Program-made: the position numbers and the translations under genes
Shown here: piece after piece, positions 1-6,809 of the stretch
How the letters are laid out: each line of letters opens with the position of its first letter
Position numbering within the stretch: position 1 is the stretch's first letter
Notes under the pieces: generated by a model
What the model saw: the letters and a program-made list of their open reading frames with translations, nothing else
What the model was told of the DNA's origin: nothing
Database searches by the model: none
NCBI GenBank assembly: GCA_002441445.1
Contig: DJWC01000035.1
Coordinates: forward strand, 12,672 to 21,575
Length of the DNA stretch: 8,904 nt
Origin: Pusillimonas sp. UBA6240
GTDB taxonomy: Bacteria > Pseudomonadota > Gammaproteobacteria > Burkholderiales > Burkholderiaceae_B
Direction: 5' to 3'

Positions 1-1136
1 CCAAGGCCACCAAGGCCAAGCAGGCCCAAAGCCGCGTCAAGGCCCTGGCCCGCATGGAAGCGCTGGCACCTTTGCAGGCCGAAGCCGGCATCGACATACG
101 CATACCGGAACCTTCCAGCATGCCCGACCCGCTGCTGGTGCTCGATGGCGTCGCCACCGGCTACCGCGACGGCGACGGCGAAGTCCGCAGCGTGCTGCGC
201 GACGTCACCTTGATGCTGCGGGGCGGGGCCCGGGTGGGCGTGCTGGGGGTGAACGGCGCCGGCAAGAGTACCCTGATCAAGACACTGGCGGATGAGCTGC
301 CCACCCTCGCCGGCGAGCGCCGCGCTTCCAGGGGGCTGGAAATCGGCTACTTCGCCCAGCATCAGCTGGACATGCTGGATCCGGATTCCACGCCCTTGCA
401 GCACCTGGCGCGCCTGGCTCCGCAAACGCGCGAACAGGAACTGCGCAACTACCTGGGCGGCTTCGGCTTCAGCGGCGACACCGTCAACAGCAAGATCGCC
501 CCCATGTCGGGCGGCGAGAAAGCGCGCCTGGCGCTGTCCCTGATCGTCTGGCAAAAACCCAATCTGCTGCTGCTGGACGAGCCCAGCAACCACCTGGACG
601 TCGATACCCGCGAAGCCCTGGCCACCGCCCTGGCGGAGTTTCCCGGCAGCGTCCTGCTGGTTTCGCACGACCGGCATCTGCTGCGCACGACAGTGGACAG
701 TTTCTGGATCGTGGCCGACGGGCGCGTCCAGGAATTCGACGGCGATCTGGAAGACTATAGGGACTGGCTGAATGCGCGCGCGGCCGACGCGCGCGCCGAA
801 GCGCGCAGCGAAGAGCAGCAGGCGGCCGGCGCAGCGGCCGGAAACGACCGCAAGGCGCAGCGGCGCCAGGAGGCGGAAGAGCGGCAGCGCCTGGCCGTCC
901 TGCGCAAACCCCTGGAAAGCCGCCTGAAAACCGTCGAAAAAGCCATGGAAAGCGCCGCGCGCCGCCTGGAAGCATTGGACGCCTTGATCGCGGACCCCGA
1001 TTTCTATACGGACGAACGCCGCGACGAACGGCGCAAGGCGCTGGAGGAGCACGGGGAGCTGAGCAAGCGGCAGCAGGAGCTGGAAGAACAGTGGCTGGAG
1101 ATCCAGGAAGAGCTGGAAGCGCTGGCCCAGACTTGA
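1..1136 (+). CDS. yheS: ABC-F family ATPase, YheS type (5' end missing)
   Basis: Soluble, ribosome-associated ABC-F ATPase without transmembrane segments; the family acts on translating ribosomes, and the exact role of YheS is less settled. The reading frame is open from base 3 with no start in the window, so about 40% of the protein lies upstream. The first visible residues (KATKAKQAQSRVKAL) match the end of the inter-domain linker of E. coli YheS as I remember it. The second ABC domain follows. Counting from the Met at base 54, Walker A is GVNGAGKST at 65-73, the signature is MSGGE at 151-155, Walker B is LLLLDEP at 171-177 and the switch His is H205 in VSHDRHLL. Residues about 245-357 are charged and heptad-like, fitting the C-terminal coiled coil. 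Small departures from common ABC-F motifs are MSGGE for F/LSGGE and DEPSNHLD for DEPTNHLD; neither should abolish activity. The domain order is typical and the stop at 1134-1136 appears genuine. Confidence 0.95.
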   Translation, partial: KATKAKQAQSRVKALARMEALAPLQAEAGIDIRIPEPSSMPDPLLVLDGVATGYRDGDGEVRSVLRDVTLMLRGGARVGVLGVNGAGKSTLIKTLADELPTLAGERRASRGLEIGYFAQHQLDMLDPDSTPLQHLARLAPQTREQELRNYLGGFGFSGDTVNSKIAPMSGGEKARLALSLIVWQKPNLLLLDEPSNHLDVDTREALATALAEFPGSVLLVSHDRHLLRTTVDSFWIVADGRVQEFDGDLEDYRDWLNARAADARAEARSEEQQAAGAAAGNDRKAQRRQEAEERQRLAVLRKPLESRLKTVEKAMESAARRLEALDALIADPDFYTDERRDERRKALEEHGELSKRQQELEEQWLEIQEELEALAQT

Positions 1137-1190
1137 ATATCGGATAGCCTGGCGGCCGCGGCGCCCATCGGCCCCGCAGGTCCCTGCAGC

Positions 1191-1214
1191 CTATGCGGCG
1201 TGAGGCGCCTATAG
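1191..1214. other. Imperfect hairpin in the convergent spacer
   Basis: Between the end of the ABC-F gene and the end of the DUF1330 gene lie 153 bp (1137-1289) with no gene. Within it CTATGCGGCG (1191-1200) can pair with CGCCTATAG (1206-1214) around the loop TGAGG, with one bulged C and one G-T pair. Neither strand has a T-run after the stem, so this is not a standard intrinsic terminator. It may act as a 3'-end RNA structure for one of the converging transcripts. A second weak stem, GCGCC (1248-1252) with GGCGC (1264-1268), sits nearer the DUF1330 stop. Confidence 0.3.
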
Positions 1215-1289
1215 CACCCTATCGACGGCGAAAGAGCTCCGGCTATCGCGCCTTGGGCAAGCTGGCGCCGGGCGGCTGCACATCATCGA

Positions 1290-1583
1290 TCAGCCTTCGT
1301 AGCTGACAATGATCACGTCGGCGGCCTGCTGCCGGATGGGCACGATGGCCTGGTAGGCGGCGGAATCGTGCCAGGCCTTGACTGCGTCCCGGTCGGGGAA
1401 ACGGATGACCACCGTGTCGGTGTAGGGATGCTCGCCCGCCAGCACCTGCGCCCCCGCGCCGCGAAACAACAGCTCCGCACCCCAGGGCGCCACGGTGGAC
1501 GGCACTTTGCGGCAGTATTCGGCCCATTTTTCCGCGTCTTTGACGCGTATGTGCCCAACGACATAGGCGCTTTTTCTTTCCAT
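1290..1583 (-). CDS. DUF1330 domain protein
   Basis: A 97-residue protein that fills a single DUF1330 domain, a small dimeric alpha+beta barrel of unknown biochemical role. Visible support is the N-terminal strand SAYVVGHIRVKD, the central strand TDTVVIRFPDRDAVKAW (56-71) and the family-typical WHDSAAYQAIVPIRQQAA stretch (71-88). No signal peptide or membrane segment is present, so it should be cytoplasmic. The ATG at 1583 is supported by AAGAGG five bases upstream, the clearest ribosome binding site in the window. It lies 64 bp downstream of uvrD on the same strand and could be read through from it, but I see no convincing promoter or terminator in the gap. The family assignment is firm; the function is unknown and the position next to uvrD does not reveal it. 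Confidence 0.88.
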   Translation of the reverse strand: MERKSAYVVGHIRVKDAEKWAEYCRKVPSTVAPWGAELLFRGAGAQVLAGEHPYTDTVVIRFPDRDAVKAWHDSAAYQAIVPIRQQAADVIIVSYEG

Positions 1584-1588
1584 TATTG

Positions 1589-1594
1589 CCTCTT
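1589..1594 (-). promoter_or_regulatory. Ribosome binding site of the DUF1330 gene
   Basis: On the minus strand AAGAGG is followed by CAATA and then the ATG, a five-base spacing. It fixes the start at 1583 and indicates independent translation rather than coupling to uvrD. Confidence 0.7.
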
Positions 1595-1647
1595 TTGTTG
1601 ACAGCGGGGAACAAGGGGCGCCTGCGGTGTAGACGGTGCAAGCGCCG

Positions 1648-3987
1648 CTAGACGACGATTTCCAGTTTCGCCACGCCCAGCGCCAGCGTCTTGGCGCCCG
1701 CGTCGCGGAATTGTATCCGCGCCTGGGCGTCCTGACCGGCGCCGCTCAAGCCTATCACCGTGCCTTCCCCGAACTTGGCATGGCGTACGCCCGTACCGAT
1801 GCGGAAATGCTGTTCGCCCACGGTGACGCCGCTGCTCAGGCTGCGCGGCGCAAGCGGCTCGAGGCTCTGGCCGCTGGCGCTTCCAAACGCGGCGCCGCGC
1901 CGGAAAGCGCCGCTCCAGGCGTTTTCGCGCATTGGCGTCCGCCCTTCCTTGGGGGTCAGCCATTTCAGGTGGGCATCGGGGATTTCATCCAGGAAGCGCG
2001 AGCGCAAGGCGTAGCGGGTCTGGCCGTGCAGCATGCGGCTTTGCGCCAGCGTCAGGTACAGGCGTTCACGCGCCCGGGTGATGGCCACATACATCAGGCG
2101 CCGCTCTTCTTCCAGGCCGGCAGCTTCCAGCAGGCTGTTCTCGTGCGGGAACAGGCCTTCCTCCACCCCGGTGATGAACACGGAGTCGAATTCCAGCCCC
2201 TTGGCCGCATGCACAGTCATGAGCTGGACGGCGTCCTCGCCGGCCTGCGCCTGGTTGTCGCCCGCTTCCAGCGACGCATGGGTCAGGAATGCCGCCAGCG
2301 GCGACATCGGCGCGGCGCCGGGCGGAGGCGGCGCAACAGCGCCGTCGCCGGCTGCGCCGCCCGGCAGGCCGGTATCCGCGGCGCCCTCTTCGCCTGCATC
2401 GCGGCCAAATCCAGCCATCGCATCCTCGGGGATGCGGCCGGCCGGCATGCCGTCGAAATTCTCTTCGGCCACGAAGGCGGCCGCCGCATTGACCAGTTCC
2501 TGCAGGTTCTCCAGGCGGTCCGCCCCTTCGCGGTCGGCCTGATAGTGCGCCAGCAGGCCGCTGTGATGCACCACGTGATCGATGAGCTCAGGCAGGGTCA
2601 GCACCTGCGCCTCGTGCGCCATGCTCTGGATCAGTTCGGCGAAGCGGGCCAGGTTGCCGCCGCCCTTGCCGGACATCAGCGGCACGGCGCGGAACAGGCT
2701 GCTGCCCTGCTGGCGCGCCAGATCGGCCAGTTGCTCCAGCGTGCGCGCGCCGATGCCGCGCGCGGGAAAGTTGACCACCCGCAGCCAGGAGGTATCGTCG
2801 TGCGGATTGTCCATGAGCCGCAGATACGCCAGCGCGTGCTTGACTTCCTGGCGCTCGAAAAAGCGCAGGCCGCCATAGACCTTGTAGGGTATTCCTGCGG
2901 AAAACAGGGCGTGCTCTATCATGCGCGACTGCGCGTTGCTGCGATACAGCACCGCTATTTCGCGGCGCAGCCTGCCATCATTGATGAGAGCCTTGATTTC
3001 GTCGATGATCCATTGCGCTTCCAGCAGGTCGGAAGCCTGTTCCACCACCCTGACGGGCTCGCCGGCGCCCTGCTCCGTCCACAGATTCTTGCCCAGGCGC
3101 GCGGTGTTGTGCGCGATCAGGGCGTTGGCCGAGTCCAGGATATGGCCGTAGGAACGGTAGTTCTGTTCCAGGCGGATGACATTGCCGTGTGCATAGTCCC
3201 GCTCGAAATCGGCCATATTGCCCACATTGGCGCCCCTGAAGGCGTAGATGGACTGGTCGTCGTCGCCCACGGCAAACATCGCCGCGCCGCCGCCCGCCAG
3301 CAGGGTCAGCCAGCGGTACTGCAGCGTGTTGGTATCCTGGAACTCATCGACCAGAATATGCTGGAAGCGGCGCTGATAGTGCTCGCGTATGGGCGTATTG
3401 CGCTGCAGGAGCTCATAGGCCCGCAACAGCAGCTCGGCGAAATCCACCACCCCTTCGCGTTCGCACTGGTCCTGGTATAGCTGGTAGATTTCCACGAGGC
3501 GGCGGCGATGCGGGTCCCAGACTTCGACATCCGGCGGACGCTGGCCTTCTTCCTTGGCGCTGTTGATGAAGCGCTGCACGTCGCGCGGCGGAAACTTGTC
3601 ATCGTCGATGCCCGCGCCCTTCAGCAGGCGTTTTATGGCCGCCAACTGGTCGGCGCTGTCCAGTATCTGGAAAGTCTGGATCAGGCCGGCGTCCCGATGG
3701 TGGGCCCGCAAAAGGCGGTTGCACAGGCCATGGAAAGTCCCCACCCACAAGCCGCGCGTGTTGATGGGCAGCAAGGCCGAAAGGCGGGTGAGCATTTCAC
3801 GCGCCGACTTGTTGGTGAAGGTGACGGCCATCAACCCATAGGGGCTGGCCTGGCCGGTTTGTATCAGCCAGGCCATGCGGGTTGTCAGGACTCGGGTTTT
3901 GCCGCTGCCCGCGCCGGCCAGGACCAGCGCGTGGGAGGGAGGAAGAGTGACGGCAGCCTGTTGTTGCGGATTAAGGCTTTCTATCAT
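1648..3987 (-). CDS. uvrD: DNA helicase II (UvrD), superfamily 1A
   Basis: ATP-driven 3'-5' DNA helicase that removes the incised oligonucleotide in nucleotide excision repair and unwinds nicked strands in mismatch repair. All SF1A motifs are present in the 779 residues: Q motif LNPQQQAAV (6-13), Walker A AGAGSGKT (24-31), Ia VTFTNKSAREM (55-65), Ib VGTFHGL (82-88), II DEFQDT (214-219), III GDDDQSIYAFRG (241-252), IV RLEQNYRS (272-279), V TVHAAKGLEF (591-600) and VI YVAITRAR (633-640). The C-terminal Tudor-like domain that binds RNA polymerase in UvrD/PcrA is seen in GTGVRHAKFGEGTVIGL (731-747). E. coli UvrD has 720 residues; most of the extra length is a Gly/Ala/Pro-rich insertion at about 511-560. 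The ATG overlaps the desaturase stop as ATGA and has no clear ribosome binding site, so translation is probably coupled. Rep and PcrA are the alternatives, but the Tudor tail and the AFLTHASLEAG stretch favour UvrD. Confidence 0.97.
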   Translation of the reverse strand: MIESLNPQQQAAVTLPPSHALVLAGAGSGKTRVLTTRMAWLIQTGQASPYGLMAVTFTNKSAREMLTRLSALLPINTRGLWVGTFHGLCNRLLRAHHRDAGLIQTFQILDSADQLAAIKRLLKGAGIDDDKFPPRDVQRFINSAKEEGQRPPDVEVWDPHRRRLVEIYQLYQDQCEREGVVDFAELLLRAYELLQRNTPIREHYQRRFQHILVDEFQDTNTLQYRWLTLLAGGGAAMFAVGDDDQSIYAFRGANVGNMADFERDYAHGNVIRLEQNYRSYGHILDSANALIAHNTARLGKNLWTEQGAGEPVRVVEQASDLLEAQWIIDEIKALINDGRLRREIAVLYRSNAQSRMIEHALFSAGIPYKVYGGLRFFERQEVKHALAYLRLMDNPHDDTSWLRVVNFPARGIGARTLEQLADLARQQGSSLFRAVPLMSGKGGGNLARFAELIQSMAHEAQVLTLPELIDHVVHHSGLLAHYQADREGADRLENLQELVNAAAAFVAEENFDGMPAGRIPEDAMAGFGRDAGEEGAADTGLPGGAAGDGAVAPPPPGAAPMSPLAAFLTHASLEAGDNQAQAGEDAVQLMTVHAAKGLEFDSVFITGVEEGLFPHENSLLEAAGLEEERRLMYVAITRARERLYLTLAQSRMLHGQTRYALRSRFLDEIPDAHLKWLTPKEGRTPMRENAWSGAFRRGAAFGSASGQSLEPLAPRSLSSGVTVGEQHFRIGTGVRHAKFGEGTVIGLSGAGQDAQARIQFRDAGAKTLALGVAKLEIVV
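2308..2457 (-). other. Gly/Ala/Pro-rich insertion within UvrD
   Basis: Codons for UvrD residues about 511-560 encode a low-complexity segment rich in Gly, Ala, Pro and acidic residues, including four consecutive prolines (553-556). It lies in the 2B part of the protein, between FVAEENF and the conserved SPLAAFLTHASLEAG that leads into motif V. E. coli UvrD, as remembered, has only a short acidic linker here. The frame stays open and conserved sequence resumes on both sides, so this is an in-frame insertion and not a frameshift. Confidence 0.75.
3984..3987 (-). other. ATGA stop-start overlap, desaturase to uvrD
   Basis: The four minus-strand bases ATGA hold both the uvrD start (ATG, 3987-3985) and the desaturase stop (TGA, 3986-3984). 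No Shine-Dalgarno-like sequence precedes the uvrD ATG. The arrangement is typical of translational coupling, where ribosomes ending one gene restart on the next. Confidence 0.85.
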
Positions 3988-5195
3988 GCCGCATAGCGGC
4001 GCAGGCGGTAGGCGAACTGCTCGAGACTTTCAATGCCGCTTTGCTGGGCGCGCTGGCACCATGCTTGCAGGTCTGCGAGCAGCTGTTCACTGCTGGCGCT
4101 GGAACTTTCCCAAAGGCGTACGAGCTCGCGGCGCATCTGGACCAGGGTGGACAAGGACTGGCTCTGGGCCAATACCGTATCGACCTCGGCGCGCTGCGCG
4201 GGTTCCAAAGCCTCGTCGTCGGCGCTGCTGATCCAGTCTTTGCAGCGGCTGAGTATCGTCCAGTTGCAATCGGGGCTGCCGTCCTTGCGCGAGGGGCGCA
4301 GCTTCGCCAGCTCTTCCGAGGCGGCTTTTCTGACGAGTTCAGTGTAGCGGGCCAGGATCTCGTAGCGGTGCGTAATGACGCCCTGCAGCGTGGTGGCGTC
4401 CGCCTGCGGCTTGGGCGCCTCGAGCTTGAGTTTGGGAGCCAGCTTCTTGACCTTGGCCAGGCCGAAGAAACGCAGCACCTGGATATAGCACCAGCCCAGG
4501 TCGAATTCGTACCATTTGGTCGAGAATTTGGCCGAGGTGCCATAGGCGTGGTGGTTGTTGTGCAATTCTTCGCCGCCGATGATGATGCCCCAGGGCGACA
4601 CATTGGTGCTGGTGTCCGGGCTGGCGTAGTTGCGATAGCCCCAGGCATGGCCCAGGCCGTTGACCACGCCCGCCGCCCAGAAAGGGATCCAGGCCATCTG
4701 GATGGCCCAGACGGTCAGGCCCAATACGCCGAACAGCGCGAGGTCTATGCCCAGCATGATCATGATGCCCAGCAGACTGTGGCGCGAATAGAGCTTGCGC
4801 TCGAGCCAGTCGTCGGGCGTGCCGTGGCCGAAGCGCTTCAGCGTTTCGGGGTTGGAGGCTTCTTCGCGATACAGTTCCGCGCCGCGGAAGAAGACTTTGC
4901 CCAGGCCAAACACCACGGGAGAGTGCGGGTCGCCCTCGCGCTCGCATTTGGCGTGGTGCTTGCGGTGTATGGCGACCCATTCCTTGGTGACCATGCCGGT
5001 GGTCATCCAGAGCCAGAACCGGAAGAAATGCATCACCGCGGGATGCAGGTCCAGGCCCCGGTGGGCTTGGCTGCGATGCAGGAATACCGTGACGGCGACG
5101 ATGGTGATATGTGTGAGTACAAGCGTTACCAGCGCGACCTGCCACCAAGAGAGCTGCAGAAAGCCGCCCGACAAGAATGTAAGTACCTGATCCAT
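3984..5195 (-). CDS. Membrane acyl-lipid / acyl-CoA fatty-acid desaturase
   Basis: Integral membrane di-iron enzyme that uses O2 and electrons to put a cis double bond, probably delta-9, into acyl chains. The three histidine boxes are intact: HRSQAH (40-45), HRKHH (77-81) and HNNHH (212-216), with the extra conserved His in GHAWGYRNY (183). Hydrophobic segments at about 14-38, 52-69, 138-160 and 164-181 fit the usual four-helix layout. The 403-residue length agrees with proteobacterial DesA/DesB-type enzymes. Residues about 255-403 form a soluble, helix-rich C-terminal region that plays no part in the known catalytic fold. An in-frame TTG at 5225 would add ten residues, but I chose ATG 5195 because homologous proteins begin close to the first membrane helix. 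A GAGG lies 13 bases upstream, rather far. The stop overlaps the uvrD start. Substrate position and acyl carrier cannot be told from sequence. Confidence 0.93.
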   Translation of the reverse strand: MDQVLTFLSGGFLQLSWWQVALVTLVLTHITIVAVTVFLHRSQAHRGLDLHPAVMHFFRFWLWMTTGMVTKEWVAIHRKHHAKCEREGDPHSPVVFGLGKVFFRGAELYREEASNPETLKRFGHGTPDDWLERKLYSRHSLLGIMIMLGIDLALFGVLGLTVWAIQMAWIPFWAAGVVNGLGHAWGYRNYASPDTSTNVSPWGIIIGGEELHNNHHAYGTSAKFSTKWYEFDLGWCYIQVLRFFGLAKVKKLAPKLKLEAPKPQADATTLQGVITHRYEILARYTELVRKAASEELAKLRPSRKDGSPDCNWTILSRCKDWISSADDEALEPAQRAEVDTVLAQSQSLSTLVQMRRELVRLWESSSASSEQLLADLQAWCQRAQQSGIESLEQFAYRLRRYAA

Positions 5196-5230
5196 AAACC
5201 AGTTAAGGCCTCGAGAATAAGACAAAGAAA

Positions 5231-5260
5231 AGTGTAGCCCAGTTGCAGGCTATATGACAG
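5231..5260 (-). promoter_or_regulatory. Possible sigma70 promoter for desaturase-uvrD
   Basis: The 93-bp gap upstream of the desaturase is far more AT-rich than its surroundings. On the minus strand CTGTCA (5260-5255) and TACACT (5236-5231) are 18 bp apart, each matching four of six consensus bases, and would start transcription about 30 bases before the ATG. No palindromic operator of the FabR/DesT kind and no terminator for the upstream gene was seen. The call is weak and rests on base composition and two partial hexamers. Confidence 0.28.
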
Positions 5261-5288
5261 CAGAATTTCAAATTAGTTTTAAGGCGTA

Positions 5289-6797
5289 TCAAGATTCCGC
5301 GCCGGCCGCCGCCGGCTTGATGCGCTCCATCACTGCGGCGAAAAAGCCATCGGTACCGTGACGGTCCGGCCGCAAGCGCAGATACGGGCCATCGAGTGTC
5401 AGATTTTCACAACGATCCGCCAGTATTTTGCCGGCATCCAGCAGGCTAAAGTCGGGATGTTCCGCTAAAAAGCGGTCAATCTGCTGCTCGTTTTCCTCCG
5501 GCAGGATGCTGCAGGTGGCATAAACCAGCCGCCCGCCCGCCGCCACGCAGCGGGAAGCATCCTGCAAGATACGGGCCTGGACCTTCTGCAGTTCCGCCAG
5601 CGATTCCGGGTGCTGGCGCCATTTCAGGTCGGGATTGCGGCGCAAGGTGCCCAGGCCGCTGCACGGGGCGTCGACCAGCACCCGGTGCGCCTTGCCGCGC
5701 AGGCGCTTGACGCGCTGGTCATTCTGAGCGTCGATGACCACCGGCACGATATTGGACAAGCCGCTGCGGGCGAAGCGCGGCTTGGCGCGCGCCAGGCGTG
5801 CCGCCGACACGTCGAAGGCGTACAGCCGGCCCGTCGAGCGCATCAAGGCGCCAAGCAGCAGCGTCTTGCCGCCGGCCCCGGCGCAATAATCGATGATCAT
5901 CTCGCTGCGGCGCGGCGCAACCAGGGCGGCCAGCAGTTGGCTGCCTTCGTCCTGTACCTCGATTTCGCCTTTTTCGAACATGGGCCAGCGGTTGACGGGC
6001 GGGCGGCCCTGCAGGCGTATGCCCCAGGGGGAATAAGGCGTGGGCTGCGGGTCGAAGCGCGAGGCCGGCCCGCTGCGCAGTTGCTTGAGCATGTCGTCGC
6101 GCGTCGTTTTCAGCGGATTGACGCGTATGTCCAGTGGGGCGGGCTGATTCAGCGCACGGACCAGCGCGTCGGCATCATCCATCTGCGCCAGCCGGTCCTC
6201 CAGCCAATCGGGCAGGCTGTCGCGCACGGCGCGGGCCAGGCTGGCCGCATCGATTTTCTGCACACGGTCCAGCCATTCCCGTTCCTGCTCCGTCAGGCCG
6301 GCGCGCAGTACGGCGGGCTCCAATACCGCCGCCAGGCCCAGTATGGCCAGCCGGCGCGCCGCGGGACCCGTTCCGCTTTCGGCGAACTGGCGATAGCGGC
6401 GCAGATGGCGCAGCACGTCGAATACGGCTTCGGCCAGTTCGCCGCGATCGCGCACGCCCAGCTTGGGATGGGCGCGCATCCAGTTGGACAGCACGGCGTC
6501 GGCCGGATATTCCCATTGAAGAATTTCACCCAGCACGCCGCGGACCTGCTCTATCCTCACCGCCGCCATGACATAGGGGCGGGCCGCGCCAGGACCGGTC
6601 GCGCCAGGCCGGGCCGGGTCGCGCCGGGCCTCCGGGGGCCTGGACGCATAAGGCCTTGCGGATGGCGCGGGTTCGCTGCGGCCGCCTCGGCTTCGAGCGG
6701 CGCCCTCGGCGGGACGCGCAGCCTTCGAGGATGCGGCGGCATCGCCGGCGCGGCGGCCTTTGGCGGCGGGACGGCGGGGCTGGTCGGGACGATTCAT
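5289..6797 (-). CDS. RsmB/NOP-family RNA (cytosine-5) methyltransferase
   Basis: SAM-dependent enzyme that makes 5-methylcytosine in RNA, probably rRNA. The catalytic domain covers about residues 215-492. It shows the SAM loop DYCAGAGGKT (303-312), acidic D329 for the ribose, motif IV DAPCSGLG (376-383, assisting C379), motif VI YATCS with nucleophile C429, and the closing HGTDGFFAAVMER (480-492). Residues about 78-200 are helical, like the N-terminal domain of RsmB-type proteins. The first 76 residues are a basic, Pro/Ala/Arg/Gly-rich tail that looks disordered. The start at 6797 overlaps the purN stop (ATGA) and has GGGGA seven bases upstream; M77 (6569) would give just the folded part but has no ribosome binding site. 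Betaproteobacteria carry a purN-linked paralog of this kind separate from the fmt-linked RsmB, so I do not assign the rsmB symbol. The exact RNA target is unknown. Confidence 0.92.
   Translation of the reverse strand: MNRPDQPRRPAAKGRRAGDAAASSKAARPAEGAARSRGGRSEPAPSARPYASRPPEARRDPARPGATGPGAARPYVMAAVRIEQVRGVLGEILQWEYPADAVLSNWMRAHPKLGVRDRGELAEAVFDVLRHLRRYRQFAESGTGPAARRLAILGLAAVLEPAVLRAGLTEQEREWLDRVQKIDAASLARAVRDSLPDWLEDRLAQMDDADALVRALNQPAPLDIRVNPLKTTRDDMLKQLRSGPASRFDPQPTPYSPWGIRLQGRPPVNRWPMFEKGEIEVQDEGSQLLAALVAPRRSEMIIDYCAGAGGKTLLLGALMRSTGRLYAFDVSAARLARAKPRFARSGLSNIVPVVIDAQNDQRVKRLRGKAHRVLVDAPCSGLGTLRRNPDLKWRQHPESLAELQKVQARILQDASRCVAAGGRLVYATCSILPEENEQQIDRFLAEHPDFSLLDAGKILADRCENLTLDGPYLRLRPDRHGTDGFFAAVMERIKPAAAGAES
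6586..6630. repeat. Short degenerate GC-rich repeats in the methyltransferase tail
   Basis: On the plus strand the block beginning GCGCC(A/G)GG recurs at 6586, 6601 and 6621, with spacings of 15 and 20 bases. It encodes part of the Pro/Gly/Ala/Arg-rich tail of the methyltransferase. The copies are imperfect and short, so they may reflect only strong codon bias in a low-complexity protein segment. Confidence 0.4.
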
Positions 6798-6809
6798 AAG
6801 CTATTCCCC
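6794..6809 (-). promoter_or_regulatory. ATGA overlap and ribosome binding site, purN to methyltransferase
   Basis: The minus-strand ATGA at 6797-6794 contains the methyltransferase ATG and the purN TGA. GGGGA (6809-6805), inside the last purN codons, lies seven bases before the ATG and could serve as a Shine-Dalgarno site. Together they decide for the long form of the methyltransferase and indicate coupled translation. Confidence 0.65.

Noticed and set aside
1137..1289. Intrinsic terminator between the converging genes
   Set aside because: Stems can be drawn, but none is followed by a T-run on either strand.
1597..1602. Perfect TTGACA on the plus strand
   Set aside because: No acceptable -10 lies 16-18 bp downstream, and it would read antisense into uvrD with no gene to serve.
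1636..3480. 614-codon open frame on the plus strand opposite uvrD
   Set aside because: It is fully antisense to a helicase with all motifs intact, its protein has no recognisable domain, and long antisense frames are expected in GC-rich genes with strong third-position bias.
4041..5237. 398-codon open frame opposite the desaturase
   Set aside because: Antisense shadow: the translation is compositionally biased (Ala, Gln, Gly, Val, His) with no motif, while the minus strand has all three histidine boxes.
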